64,000 nt of DNA from Merluccius polli (GCA_030340625.1 JAOPHQ010002000.1:15001-79000); one strand, 5' to 3'; shown: positions 1-13,106, counted from the first letter of the stretch. The notes: a model not told the origin generated them from the letters alone. Numbers and translations: made by a program.

Positions 1-115
1 ACACTCGGGGCCCACCACAGACGCCAGTGAAACCACCAGCATGCATTACGGCACAACCGCCCACCCCTGAATGAAGCAGCAGAAATCACCTGGCTGGCAT
101 CTCAGTCTCCTAGGG

Positions 116-673
116 CAGTGGTTCCCAGCCTTTGACATTAGGTGTATCCCTAAATCGTCGTCAACACCTTTCGCGGACCACCTCATATGCACAAAGAAGC
201 CCATGGCCAGGTGGAAACAGTGGAAAGAAAAATGCGGCAACGCTGCTTACGGTTCCCGGGCTGTTTATTAAGCAAACACAAATTAACATAAAACATCAAT
301 TAAAAAACATTAAAATGGAAAACATATCTGCCTCTTCTTCCCCTCCCCCGTTTTCAGCCTCCCCTATCTCTGCCTACTCCCCCCCCCCCCCCCCCCTCCC
401 CTCTGTCCCCCTTCAGTTCACTCCCTGAAGCCACTGATCCATCTTGGTATCAAGCGTGAGGTGTGCAGAGAGCGTTGGAATGCACAAAGCAATACTATTT
501 TTGAAATAATAACAAGCCAAATTTACTGAACAATATTTATAATTGATCTAATTTCAATTATATTTATATTTACCATATCATTTTTTTCTATTGGTGTATA
601 TTTATCTATGTCAAGAAAGAAATCCCACGTACCACCTGCAGTACCCACGCCTACCACATGTTGAAAAACACTG
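116..673. mobile_element. Probable hAT-type non-autonomous DNA transposon
   Basis: The left end CAGTGGTTCCCAGCC and the reverse complement of the right end (CAGTGTTTTTCAACA) are degenerate inverted repeats with the CAGTG start seen in many hAT elements. Flanking octamers TCCTAGGG (108-115) and TCCTTAGG (674-681) look like an 8-bp target duplication with two differences. The interior has no transposase, so this is an old, short, deletion-type copy. It also contains a poly-C run near 380-396. Confidence 0.5.
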
Positions 674-726
674 TCCTTAGGTTGGCTTAAAGCAACCATC
701 TGGCACATCACTCTAGTTCCTCCCAG

Positions 727-731
<5 letters not shown>

Positions 732-776
<45 letters not shown>

Positions 777-1056
777 ACTCTCACTGCCTCTCTCTTTCTC
801 TTTGTCTCTCTGTTTCTCTTTCTCTCTTTTAAAGCATGTCAGCAGTTGCACGGGGGTATCTCGTGGCATTACTGCTAGGCTGCTGCTCGAGGTGTGTGTG
901 TGTGTGTGAGTGAGTGTGTGAGAGAGAGGGAGAGAGAGAGAGAGAGAGAGGGTGTGTGCATACATGTTGTTATAGATGTGTGCCTGTACATACATATGAA
1001 TGCATGTGTTTGTGTGTGTATATATGTGTGTGTGTGTATATGTATATGTGTATATT

Positions 1057-1127
<71 letters not shown>

Positions 1128-1260
1128 AAATGTGTAATTAAGTGCGTGAGCATGTGTGTGTATGTACATGTGTATTTGTATGCATTTTTATTTTGTGTGT
1201 GTGTGTATATACGTGTATGGGTGTGTGTGTGTGTGTGTGTGTGTGCGTGTGTGTGTGTTT
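732..1260. repeat. Composite CT / GT / GA / TA microsatellites
   Basis: A CT array (732-770), then from 892 a mixture of GT, GA and TA tracts to about 1260. The alternating purine-pyrimidine stretches favour Z-DNA and slippage. Long apparent frames here are repeat translations. Confidence 0.9.
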
Positions 1261-1372
1261 CACAGATGGCTACTCGAGGGGAGGGCCGGTGTTGGAGGGG
1301 TGATTGAGAGTGCTGTCTGAGGCTTCAGCACCTTTCATGTCTCGCAGGAGAACCTTCGTCGTCTGCGGACAT

Positions 1373-1375
<3 letters not shown>

Positions 1376-1406
<31 letters not shown>
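1376..1406. repeat. CA microsatellite
   Basis: Uninterrupted CA tract of about 15 units. Confidence 0.9.
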
Positions 1407-1408
<2 letters not shown>

Positions 1409-1409
1409 C

Positions 1410-2300
1410 ATAATCATCCTGGCCACCTCACATTCCTGCTGAGCTCCTTAGCAACATTTGATGCCGCTGACTGATTGGCTGACAAAAAAATGAGGAGGTT
1501 TCGTCCCCTTAGGAGGTTTCGTTTCGTCCATTTCACTGTACCAACAATGACTGGTTGTGTATGATGATACCCATCTATGACTGCACCAAAGACAAGCATA
1601 GGTCTCGAGATGATGTACACAACATCCCTAATATGTTAGGTAATATTTAGGTAGTTGAAATGCTCTAAAATATGATTACGCCATTTTGTGAGGTGTGTGT
1701 GTGTGGTTAAAGGTCTCATGTTGCATGTTCATACATCCATGTGCATCCATATGAAAAATAATTTATTGTAGGACACTTCTTGACAGCAAAGTATTTAATT
1801 TAATGGAGCATGATCATGTGAAGTTGCGCTGGGAGCATTAGCTAAGCATCTTCAGAGAGACAATGGGTGTACATGATTTTTATAGGGAAACGTTCACATC
1901 ATGGACAGCAACAACAAAGGATTTTGGGTTTGATATTAACAAAACAAAGGTGAAGGGGGGCCATCGTGGAGAGTTAAGGATTGGCCGTGGCTGAAGCCAA
2001 CCATGGCGGTAGAGGATAAGTTAATTTGCAATACACTATGGGGGGAAGTGGACATGTCTGCAAGGACGCAAGACAACTAAAGGAATCTACACAATAAAGA
2101 AGTGAGGAGATTAGCATGGCCTCAGTACCAGACTTTGTGGCAACAGTGGGAATGCGAATGCTAACTAACTTAACACCTTTCAATTGGAGAGAGGAAGAGA
2201 GCTATTTCAAGGTGCAAGGAAAACGTATACAAAGGCCTTTTTAAATTAATTAGTAGCAATGTAAACAAGGTTATATCATTTGTATATCATTCTATATTAT
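1410..2300. other. Non-coding stretch
   Basis: Ordinary single-copy-looking sequence. No gene, promoter cluster or repeat recognised. Confidence 0.4.
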
Positions 2301-2310
2301 TATTAGGATA

Positions 2311-2910
2311 CTTTTTTTTTTTTTTTTTTTACGATAGTGTGCCTCGGCCTATTTGTCTGCCCACAAGTTTGTACATTAATTGTGTGTTTGTACCGGTATT
2401 CGCGCGCGCGCGTGTGTGTGTGTGTGTGTGTGTACGCATGTGTGTGTATGTGCAGGGTGGACATGAGTGTTGTGCTGCTGTGGCGGTGGCACATTGGTGT
2501 TCTACCCAGAAGTCTTTGGATGTGCGTCCGGCGGGCTTGTTCTGTTAGACACTGTAGGTGATTAGACGAGTTGTGTTGTATGCAGCCAGCCCTGGGAGGG
2601 GGGGGGGGGGGGGCGGGGCTCATCCTCCCCGCCACCAGCTACCAGATCACAGCGTTTGCTGGCTGCCGGCGGCGGTTTGAAGAGCTGCCAACGCACCATT
2701 TAACGATGTCGCCGCGTGCACAGTCAGACTCGGGGGTCAAAATGTGCTGTTTTTTCCTTCTTACAGTTGCCGGTGCCCCTTGTAGTGTCTAGTATCCCAA
2801 CGTAATGCGCTTTATCCATGCGTTCACCCCCCCCCCTCCCACACACACACACACCGCCACCACTACCACCACCCCTTCCACCACCCCTTCCACCACCCCT
2901 TCCACCACAA
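2311..2910. repeat. poly-T, CG/TG, poly-G, CA and 12-bp minisatellite
   Basis: Poly-T at 2311-2330, CG-TG at 2400-2432, a G run at 2598-2613, CA near 2841-2854, and about three to four copies of the 12-mer CCACCCCTTCCA at about 2868-2907. Confidence 0.85.
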
Positions 2911-2999
2911 AAGAAATACTGCCTTTTGTGAGACAATTTGAATAGGAATCAAATCGTAATGCTTGGGCCTCCGATGTAGATTTCACCCCCGGCTCTTTT

Positions 3000-5180
3000 G
3001 GAGAAGCAGACAATGAGGCTTCATGCCAGTTGTCTCTCTTATTTATTTATTCACTTATTGATTTATTGATTTATTTTTCAATGAATGGCGTTTGACTCTG
3101 AAAGACCCACACGGGCATTCACACGTGCATGTGAAATATGCTGTCCGCAAGTAGATACTTGCATGTATTATACCCCTATACAAGGCCTAGGACACACGCA
3201 CCCAATGCGTGCGCATGCACACGTGGTCAGATTCTAAAGCCACATTTATTCAGAATAAGTAGTTGGAGGAACTAAGTACTCACTGCGATGCGTTGTGTTG
3301 ATGTGTGTGTGTGTGTGTGTGTGACAGACGCAACCACAGCCCGGCTTTAGCAAAGTTGACACATCTGTTCCTGAGCAATTCACTGAGGTTAGGCAGTGGA
3401 GGTGTTGGTATGCGCTGATTAGAGAAAGGCTGTCTTTACCCAAACACCATGTTCTCTACTGGGCTTCCATAAACTGTTAACTAAGGTGTCGGTTGCCATG
3501 GCCGTTTTGACCACCCAACCTTATTTGCATATTCTTAACGTCTTATTATAGGCAATAAAAGTTTGTTAAACTGTGTTAAACTCATGTGTTCTACTAATTG
3601 TGTCTTGCCTAAACCAAGGTAGCTGGTTTGAAAAAGATACTGGACAAGTAGTGAGAGAAGTAGGGTTACAATCCTCTACAGCATCTGTTGACATGTTCTT
3701 TTTTAGTTTAGAGAAAGCAATAGATATGGTCATGAACTAATAACATTTGGCGTGTGTGGCGGTTCTGGCTGGGAACACATGTTGGACACACTTTTTGATG
3801 AAAAATAAAAAAAGTGTTTAATTCTGTCCCAATCAGTGTGACTGTGAGTTTCCTCCATTCTCTTTTCCTTTCAATTTCCTCTAGCTTGCCCTTTCCTCCC
3901 ATCTCTTTCTTAACTCGCTCTCTCTCCAGCAATATTTTTATCCCTCACTATGTCTTCTCTCTTGGTTGATCTGTCTTTTTTCTTTTTTCTTTCTTTCTTT
4001 TTACTGTTTCCCAGAGACAGTAATGAAGAAAAGACTCCTTTAAAGGGCTTTAAAGTCCATGTACTACAGCAGCCAAAGCCTGTGAGGTACATAAAGGCAC
4101 ACAGAGGTCAGGTCACGGCTTGTGCACACACTGTGGCCGCCACGCTCTGTAATCCACACTATGTAGTGTTTAATAGTCCTGTAAGCTGTTTATTTAGACC
4201 CTTTTCACCTTTCTTAACAGGAAGCCAGCTCTTTCAATGGGATTACAGCCGGTCAAATAATACTCACGACACGTATAGAGTCAACGGGCACAAGGTGTCA
4301 GTTGTCTCTCTCCCCCTCTCTCTCTGTCTTTCTGTGTGTCTCTGTCTGTCTCTCTGTGTCTGTGTCTCTCTCTCTCTGTGTCTGTCTGTCGGTAGTAAAT
4401 AACTGCACTCCACATGTAATCAGATCAGACATGTAAATCAGAGATAGTGCTTTTTTTTTGTTTTCTGAAGACTCGTTTCATGTGTTAACTTTGAAAGAGG
4501 ACTTTTTGTTTAACTAATAGCCCCCTGCACCCATCAGCTCCTCTCCAACCAGTCTGTCTGTTGGCTTTCCAGGGACACAAGGCGACGTGTGACCGTTTGA
4601 AGAGTGTCAAGAGATACTTATTGGGCAATTAATGGGCCACAAAAGGGCACCATAACTTAAGTGTAAACTGAGGGAAGTTGGAGCAGCAGAACGCGCTTTG
4701 GAAAGAGATATTTAGCATTGTGGAGTTTCCTTTTGGGATTGCTTTTTGAAGTTTGAAGTGTTTTCTCCCCTCCTGTTTGTGTTGTGATAACCGTCTTTTC
4801 TCTGCCAGAGGTGTGATGAGTGACAGCAGCTGTGGGAGTTTTTTTTTTTCTCATGTAAATATTGTGGTGTCAGCTGTTGCAACGCCGGTCGTGGCAAGAA
4901 GATCTTGCAGCCACAGTGAGGGAGGTGCTCTGTATTTTCTTAGTCGGACTTGGTAGTAGTTCTGCAGTATACTTAGATACCCCGGTACTATGTCTCTTTC
5001 TTCTGGCTGGACGTATCATCGGCTTGTTTAGTACTGGCCCTAATCTGTTTATGAGGTCTCGTCTCCGAGACCTTGACAGTGTGGTTGACCTTTTGCAAAA
5101 ACGGAGGTGGAGTACCTGAAGGAATCCACAGTCTACCAGGGTATCTCCAGTTCTCTTGGTGACAGCTGGTTTTAGTGATC
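3000..5180. other. Non-coding stretch with minor repeats
   Basis: Contains a TG array (3302-3323), an ATTTGCAT octamer (3523-3530) and a CT/GT-rich stretch (4305-4390). No gene recognised; open frames here are short and unlike known proteins. Confidence 0.4.
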
Positions 5181-5192
5181 GCCTTCTAACCT

Positions 5193-5285
5193 CCCCCCCC
5201 CCCCCCCCCCCCCTGTACCCCCAGGAACCGTACATCATATTTAAGACTTGTCTTGATGGTTTGAGACTATGCACGGAAGCCTATG

Positions 5286-5364
<79 letters not shown>

Positions 5365-5430
5365 ACACTCACACTCACACACACAGAGAGAGACACAGGG
5401 AAATACTAAAACGCTTTAAAGTATTCTCTG

Positions 5431-5483
<53 letters not shown>

Positions 5484-5486
5484 CGC
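5193..5486. repeat. poly-C, CA and TG/CG microsatellites
   Basis: C run 5193-5213, CA array 5286-5386 with TC interruptions, TG array 5432-5475 ending in CG dinucleotides to 5486. The CA and TG blocks, 45 bp apart, are complementary and could pair. Confidence 0.9.
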
Positions 5487-5800
5487 ATTAGCATTCATAC
5501 ATTTCTTCAAAGGCAGAAGAAGTGTATCAGTGTCTTTACTTTCTACCACTGCCCTACATACTGTAGCTGATTTGGAGAGCCGTCAAGGCGAAGGCTCTAA
5601 TGAACAACATGCCACACTGACATCTTCTTCAAGTTCCCCCCCGCCCATACATGGGAACAAGGATCGCATACCAAGTTGTTCTGGGTTTTTTTTCATATGG
5701 GCTGTATGGCCGTAATAGTAATTATAGTCTTTTTTTGCATATAAGTGGCTGGGATTGTGATAGATAAAAACAAATGAGATAACGTGTAGAATATGGAGAT

Positions 5801-5820
5801 GGGGGGGGGGGGGGGGGGGG
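5801..5820. repeat. 20-nt poly-G
   Basis: Homopolymer of 20 G. Similar long G or C runs at 7541, 11641, 14485, 16090 and 43855 are a feature of this genome. Confidence 0.9.
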
Positions 5821-6029
5821 CATAGGAAGCACTAGAATAAGAGAGGGAAACCACAGCACAAGTGTATAATCAAAAGAGTCTGAGCATAGCGCTTTGATTC
5901 CAGCTCAATCTATTTAAAATAAAAAACCCAGGGCTGTAAAAACATATGAAGATAAAAAAAAAAAACATACCCATCCAGTGGTGTACCTTGACATGAGCCT
6001 AGTACGCTTGACACAAATTAATTAATCAA

Positions 6030-6240
6030 TTAATACATTAACATTAACATTTAGGGCATTTAGCAAACACTTTTGTCCAAAGCGTCTTTAGAATAACTAC
6101 ATTTGTCAGAGTAAAACAACAATATATCACTGTCAGGACAGCAAGGACGTCAACAGAACAAGTTTCTAAGTGCACCATTGCTAGGTTTAGCCATCATTTC
6201 TGGTATACAGCATGGATAGCTACGGGTAAGATCCTAAGTA
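6030..6240 (-). mobile_element. LINE/SINE tail fragment, opposite orientation
   Basis: Positions about 6045-6092 are close to the reverse complement of the tail at 13475-13525 (CTAAATGCCC ... TTTGGACAAAAG). The rest, to about 6240, looks like the body of the same or a related dispersed repeat. No coding sequence remains. Confidence 0.45.
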
Positions 6241-6804
6241 CTATTCATTTCCAGGACATACGAACATACAATAAGTGCAAAAGAGATGTCAGGATGACAA
6301 GATGAGGGGAAAAAGCAACTAATGATTTGTGTTGTCTTTTTGAGGAGTGCGTGTCTCGTGTCAGGGATGTGGGCGCACTACAAAGAGAACGGAGATGGTA
6401 ATTACCTTTTTTAAGATCACCATGCCACACACACGCACATACACACACATGTGGATGACCCCTGGGGCAGATCTGTCCCCCTCTTTTGATTTCTTGATGA
6501 AATTAATCGATGGCACCTGCACTCTGCCCGTCCATCGCAGCAGCCAAAGAAGCACCTACAGGCCACAGCGCTGGTAATAATAATTGCCTGTGCTTCCATT
6601 ACTTGCCATTGAAATCATTTTGAGTCAACATGCGACAGTTGTTCAGATAAGTGTATTTTTTTTTTTTTTTCATTAACAAAGAAGAAATCTAAATTTTGCC
6701 GAGCTAATAATAGCTTTCAATCCGTTGCTAGGCAACCTAATGACAGGAGACAGCGGGAGTCAAGGATATAACCTTTGGCTCGATGGAGCCAAGAGGTGAC
6801 ATTT

Positions 6805-6840
<36 letters not shown>

Positions 6841-7540
6841 CTCTCTCTTCACATCCTCCTCTCTTGATGTGTGTGTGTTGATTTACCACGGCTCTGCTGT
6901 TATTTAGCTACTCGAATTGGCGGTAGTCAGTTGTTTTTGTGTTGTTTTTTGATGTATTTTTTTATGTCGAGAAGTGGCTGTATGAGTATGAACTTAAAGC
7001 AGAGGAAAATGACACACAACACGCAATCACTGACATGCTTGGCGTATGGGAGCAGCCCTAAATGGGCGTGTGTGAGTTTGTATACTGGCTCTCAAGTTCT
7101 CAAAATATACACTACATTTTAAAATGCATGCATTGCTTTTAGAAACCCCTTTTTTTAACCTGATGCACCTGAGTTTATGAGTCTTTTTAGCTTGTATGTT
7201 GCATCTATTTAACTGAAATGACATAAAGGCAGGAAGCTAATAGACTAATAGACTTTCTTCATGGTACAGCTTTTAACTGTCATTTCCGCTATACAGGCTA
7301 GCACTAGCAGCAGGCTAAAATTACACCTAAACCCAATATGTGATATCTGTAGTTTTTTTGGGTTGTTGTTTTGTAGTAACAAGAAAGCCATATGTACATC
7401 TGTATAACACTATAACATGTATGGATGTATATGTCTAATATGTATAATAATATCATTTTCATTTAGTCAGAGCAGTGCTATGATCAACTCACTGATCTTT
7501 GCCTCTGTTGAAGAAGTGCGTGCGTGTGTGTGTTGGAGGG
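6240..7540. other. Non-coding stretch, CT array
   Basis: CT array 6808-6848. Apart from the X-box at 6724 I see nothing assignable. Confidence 0.4.
6724..6736. promoter_or_regulatory. Perfect RFX X-box
   Basis: GTTGCTAGGCAAC is a full palindromic X-box (two GTTGC half sites), the target of RFX factors. It lies in a repeat-poor 200-bp stretch just before a CT array. No neighbouring gene is seen, so it would be a distal element. Confidence 0.55.
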
Positions 7541-7675
7541 AGGGAGGGGGGGGGGGGGGCACTAAGTCTGTGGCTCAGTACCAAAGTAGTTTTGAAGTAT
7601 CTGTGAAAAGGCCCCGCTTAATCCGTTTTATTTGCTCTGCTACCTCTGAACCATTTGTCCAGGCCGCTCAAGCCC

Positions 7676-7975
7676 ACCCCCTCCACCCCCTCCACCCCCA
7701 CCCCCTTTACCCCATCACTACCACCACCACCCCCCAACCACCACCACCCCCTCCACCATCAACACCACCACCACCCCCCTCCACCATCAACACCACCACC
7801 ACCCCCCTCCACCATCAACACCACCACCACCCCTCCCTTCCTCGACCACAAGCACCCCCCCCCCCCCCCCCCCGCCCCCTCCGTTCCTCCACCACCACAA
7901 TCACCACCACCAACTCCCCCAACACCACCTCTACTTCCACCTCCACCACCACCACCACCACCACCACCACCACCC
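7676..7975. repeat. CCA-rich low-complexity block with 28-bp minisatellite
   Basis: Three copies of a 28-bp unit beginning CTCCACCATCAACACC start at 7751, 7779 and 7807, in a 300-bp CCA/CCACC-rich tract ending in a CCA triplet array. Pro/Thr/His-rich frames here are repeat translations. Confidence 0.85.
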
Positions 7976-8721
7976 AGGGAGGGAGTTAGCGTGGCCGATC
8001 AGAGGTGCAAGAGCCCACAAACAGTTAAAAAAAGCCATCTGGCCGCGGGCGGTGGGGGATGCTGGGGAGGCTTTGGGGTTGGAGGAGCCCTGCTGGGCAA
8101 TCAAAATGACGGACAGCGGTGAGAAGTGTTTTGCGGGCGCCCACGTACATGCAAAGTAGCCTGACTTGTGAGTCTTCACAGCTCCCTCCGGCAGCCAGGT
8201 AAACACAGACCTGCCGAGGTATGCGTGCTCGCACCCAGGCTCCACCTGTGTTTGTGTGTTGGTTTTGAGTGTGTGTGTTTTGTGTTTGTGTGTTTGTTTA
8301 TGTGTGTGAATGTGTATTTTCGGGTTGGCTCTGGGGTCTGTCGGCGTGTGTGTGTGTGTGTGTGAATGTGTGTGTGAGAATGTGTGTTTATTTGTTTGTT
8401 TGTGTATGCGCGTGTGTATTTGTGTGTCTATAGAAGTTCAAAATAATCGTTGTGTGTATTTATGTCGGGACTGAGAGGTTGTTTATCGTCTCATGTCTAT
8501 GTGTTTATGTGTACACCCCTTCCTACCAGAGGGAAGACTTTTCCAATAAGGTGAATGACTAACGCAGTCTGCAGAGGTTAGCAGGTGAAGCAAACAACAT
8601 TCATATTTTATGAACCATCAAACTCCTCACATTGGCCTTGGCTTCAGTTCAGAGGCCACTGAAGGGCCCCCCGTTCGTCTGCTTCTCTCACAAATATTAT
8701 AATCCTATTCTCTCTGTCTTG

Positions 8722-9054
<333 letters not shown>

Positions 9055-9125
9055 CCCTCTCTGTGTTTCTCATGGCCGGCCCCTCTATCCACCCTCCTCC
9101 TCCTCTTCTACCCTCCACCACCACC

Positions 9126-9139
9126 GCCCCACCTGCTGG
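9126..9139 (-). promoter_or_regulatory. Possible CTCF site
   Basis: GCCCCACCTGCTGG matches the reverse CTCF core with one difference. Adjacent to the large CT/GA repeat complex. Confidence 0.3.
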
Positions 9140-9209
9140 GCTGTTGATCCCCCCGGCCCAGGCAGAGCTTCGGCGGGGGGACAATTACCGCCGCTAGCCC
9201 ACCTTTGAT

Positions 9210-10200
9210 CATCTGACCGCATGGAAACACCCCAGCTGACCACATGTCTCCACAGACAACGGCCAGGGAGGGAGAAGGAAGGGAAAGAAAAGAAGAAGAT
9301 GGAGAAAATCAGAACAGATAGAATAGAGGGGGGCTGGGGGTGAGTGTGGCGAGGAGGCGTAGAAGAAGAAAAGAAGAAAATTAAATCCCTTTTTTTTCCT
9401 TCTGGCTAAGATGAAAAAGTGCTGCTCTATACTTTTAGATGCTTTGTGGAGGGATGATATCATTTGTACACTTTTATGATGTTAATGTTTATACAGTATC
9501 TTGATTAGATTTCTGCATGGCCCCTTAAATACACTTTAAATTGCTCAGAAGTGTTACCAAATGTAAAGTAAAGTAGGCTTATAATGCCTATAATGATGAA
9601 CTTATGATACAATACTCAAAGAGCTTAAAACAGGACAGTCCGATACAGTCCAATACTTTAACTCATAAGATACATATCTTACCATAAAGAACAGTGTGTG
9701 TGAGAATATACTTTAATTGTCTTATATTGAAGGGCACGTGTAGATAGGAGCAAATATGAGTTCAAATTGACTGATACTAATTTAAAGGAATTCATTTATG
9801 GACCAACATTTCATCAAAGAAGGCTCTGTGGACTTAAATAAACATCTAGGTTCAAATAAACAAACAGACTGAATAAATAAACACAACTTTTCTACCGCTC
9901 AGTAAGTTGTGTGCGCGTGCGTGTGTGCACATGTTGTAGTGTCCCAGTTGTGAGGCAGATCACTTTACCACATTAGGGGGTCTGAAAGGAGGCTCTTCAC
10001 CAGCACTTGGGTGCATACTGGAGGTACAGGCCTTGTTTTGACTAGACTGCCACCTCCTATTGTCCACGCTATGCCGGTCAGTAGCACGCAGCTCCTGCCT
10101 TCCCTGGAGCCAGAGTCTCTTCTCCAGAGTGACTCGCCTGAAAAAACGTGCACATACTTACAGTGTTGCATCACACTAACACCTACGCATGCACGCATGC
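9210..10200. other. Non-coding stretch
   Basis: Moderately AT-rich, no gene or repeat family recognised until the CA tract. Confidence 0.4.
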
Positions 10201-10201
10201 A

Positions 10202-10283
10202 TGCACGCGCACACACACACACACACACATACACATGCACGCACGCATACGCATACACACGCATATACACACAAACACACACC
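10202..10283. repeat. CA-rich microsatellite
   Basis: Interrupted CA/CG/CATA tract with GCATGCACGC units at its left edge. Confidence 0.85.
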
Positions 10284-10295
10284 AGAGACATTTAA

Positions 10296-11390
10296 ACTCT
10301 GTACTCTGTATTGTGTAAAAGGTCTTCAAACTTCACAATACGTTTGAATGTACTCTTCTTACTGAAATATGAATCCCTCGACAGTCCTTACATTGCCTGG
10401 TCGCATTAATACCATTCTCTATACCGACCCTGAATAATTTATCATTCTGTATAATTCAATTATTGTTTTGTCTTTCTAATTGATCATATTTAAAAAAAAA
10501 ATCAAATGTATGTTTTAAATTATCAAGTGAGTGTGTAATTACTGTTTCTAATTAATTGTTCAACACATTACTTCACGTTTCCTATTCCTCAATCCATCAA
10601 TTTTAAATGCACAATTTCAAGTTCATTATTGTATTAGTCAAGGAATTGCTTCCATCATTAGAGTGATTGATAGAGATTTACACAAGGCACTGAATTAAAT
10701 AGCGCGATGGTATTTAAAAAAAATATGTTCCTGGTTTGTTTTGATTTAAATGTACTATTTCCTTCGTTCATTATTTTAAAACATTTGTCAGTACAAGTTT
10801 ATGAGAGCATTTTAGTTGGTGCAAAGTTTTGCTGTAGTTTGTCATCTTTATTATTATTAAATGCTTCGTTATTGTTACAAGTTCCTGGTCCAAAGTTTTT
10901 AATTAAATTAATTAATGAAAATAATGGTTTTTAATGTTATTCCAATGTGGTTTGTTAATAATGTGCAGCTTATTAAGTGATACATGTGTTTTATTTGAAT
11001 TGTGGAATAAAAATAGTATTTCTCATTAAACAATCTAGAATATCTTGACCTATTTAATTGCAATGTGTTAAAAAACGTATCTGTTTGCCAAAGAAAACGT
11101 AGGTATGTTACAAAGTAGAATTCAGCCATATGTGTGTTATTCTGCCTTGTCCATTATCATTTTTATCTGGCACTTAAAAATAATTAACAAGTCCTGGTCT
11201 TTTGTCGTCTAGTATTTTAGGCCCTTGCGGAAGCAATGCTAAGCCTCGACATCAGCATGGTCACGTAATAGTGTCAGAATCTGTTATATGGTGCAGTAAT
11301 TCAGAGGTTTACACACTCATAAAATACCAACATGCCCCCATAATGAGAAACATGAATGGAAACTTCAATGTTGAAGTTTCCTCTGGCTTC
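10296..11390. other. Repeat-free AT-rich block, possible conserved element
   Basis: About 1.1 kb free of microsatellites in an otherwise repeat-dense flank, rich in ATTA/TAAT homeodomain cores. It looks like a candidate conserved non-coding element; no coding frame is convincing. Confidence 0.35.
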
Positions 11391-11391
11391 T

Positions 11392-11503
<112 letters not shown>

Positions 11504-11954
11504 ATTTAATGTGTGAGAAGGAGAGGGCAAGAGAGAGAGAGAGATTTATTGGGTCAGTGTCTCTCTGCCACAGTCAGACGTGTGTGCTGATATGGACAAA
11601 ACCAGAGCGGAACGATAGAGGAAGTCCACTCCTCGGAGAGGGGGGGGGGGGGGGGGGGGGTGCGTGCAAAGATGCTTGGGGTTGGTATGCAGGTTTACTC
11701 ACTGTGTGTGCTGTCTGCCAGGCTGCCTGTCTCTCTCTCGCTCTCTCACTCTGTCTGTCTCTCTGTCTGTGATATAATATGGACCAGCAGCAGACAACTG
11801 AGGTCCATTACTCATCTCCCCTCAGCCTGCACTGACACCCTTTATAGGGCCAGGCTCTGCTGACACATCCACCACTCTGGAGCTCAGTGTGTATGGCATA
11901 GCACAGAGTGTACAGCTGTGTACTGTATGACTGTATTAGAGAGTGTGTATGTGT

Positions 11955-12145
11955 GTGGTGGCTGGGTGGTGGTGGCTGAGTGGCAGTGGTGGTGGCTGAG
12001 TGGCAGTGGTGGTGGCTAGGCGGAGGTAGTGGTGGCTGGGTGGTGGTGGCTGGGTAAGGGTGGTGGTGGCGTGGTGTGGCGACTGGGTGGAGGTGGTGCT
12101 GGTGCTGGCTGGGTGGAGGTGGTGGCTGGGTGGTGGCAGCGGGCG
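11955..12145. repeat. GGTGGCTG-type minisatellite
   Basis: Degenerate units of about 20 bp based on GGTGGCTGAGTGGCAGTGGT, several copies. Confidence 0.75.
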
Positions 12146-12199
12146 GGCAGCGTGAGTCAGTGGAGCAGTCTGCTTGACTTCACACTCGCTGGTGTCTCA

Positions 12200-13050
12200 G
12201 CAGGTAGTCGGAGTACAGGCTGAGACTAAACTCTGCCATTCTGCACCATGCTGCCCAAGCAGCTCTGTTCGAGAGCCCGGCTGTTGTCTGTATTAAAGAA
12301 AGAAGTGAAGTTGACATTTTTTTTATTCATTGTATTTTTTTATCGTCGTGCACAGATGGGTTGGCACATGATTGGTCTTTTGTTTTTCTTACGATATTGA
12401 GGAATATATATTTTTGAATACTGCCCTACAAAGGCAAACCACAGTATGTACAACTTTTGGCGGAAATTAGTTATGACTTAAAATGAAAATGGACAAAGTA
12501 TTTTGGTTCAATCTTGCTCTGTTTTTGTCAGGGAAAAAAAGGTGTAAACATTGCAATAACTCCAAAATCGATTGAAAACCAAGGCAGACCGCAATAAGAG
12601 CAGTTTCCCCATGGAGATACTGAGGTCTGCTTGTTATTCTGTGTATGTCACCAATGAAGTGATGGAGATTAAGCTATTGAAGATGATAATTATTAAGATG
12701 AGGAGGATAATACGTAATCGTGGTTTTAATTTAATTTAAGTTGAAATTCCCCCAAAATAATTATTTTGTTGTCTTTTTTAATCTCATAATCTAAACTTTT
12801 AAAACATATAGACATCTAAATAAAACAAATAGAATGGAGTAACAAATAATAATATATATTTTTAAATGTTCCAAGATAAAAAAAAATACAAGATATCTGA
12901 ATTGCCCATATATAGCAATTCATAGTAATGCTAATATTGTTTATTGATAGTATTACAAAAAACTATAAAGCAATTTTTCTCAGTTTCACTGTTGATTTAG
13001 ATACTGCAGTTTGGGGGCAGTATACAACTGTACCGTTATACAAAATATGA
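12200..13050. other. AT-rich non-coding stretch
   Basis: No gene or repeat family recognised. Confidence 0.4.
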
Positions 13051-13057
13051 AGGAAAA

Positions 13058-13106
13058 CTACTACTACCGCTAATACTACTACTAATAATAATACTACTAC
13101 TACTAC
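13058..13106. repeat. CTA triplet array
   Basis: Interrupted CTA/ATA units, the same motif as the zic6 intron array. Confidence 0.85.

Noticed and set aside
892..1307. Long Cys/Val- or His/Thr-rich open frames on both strands
   Set aside because: They are translations of TG/CA repeats. The same applies to frames in all other CA, GA and TA tracts.
7417..8122. Pro/Thr/His-rich frames of 155-190 codons
   Set aside because: Produced by the CCA-rich low-complexity block; no domain and no conserved features.
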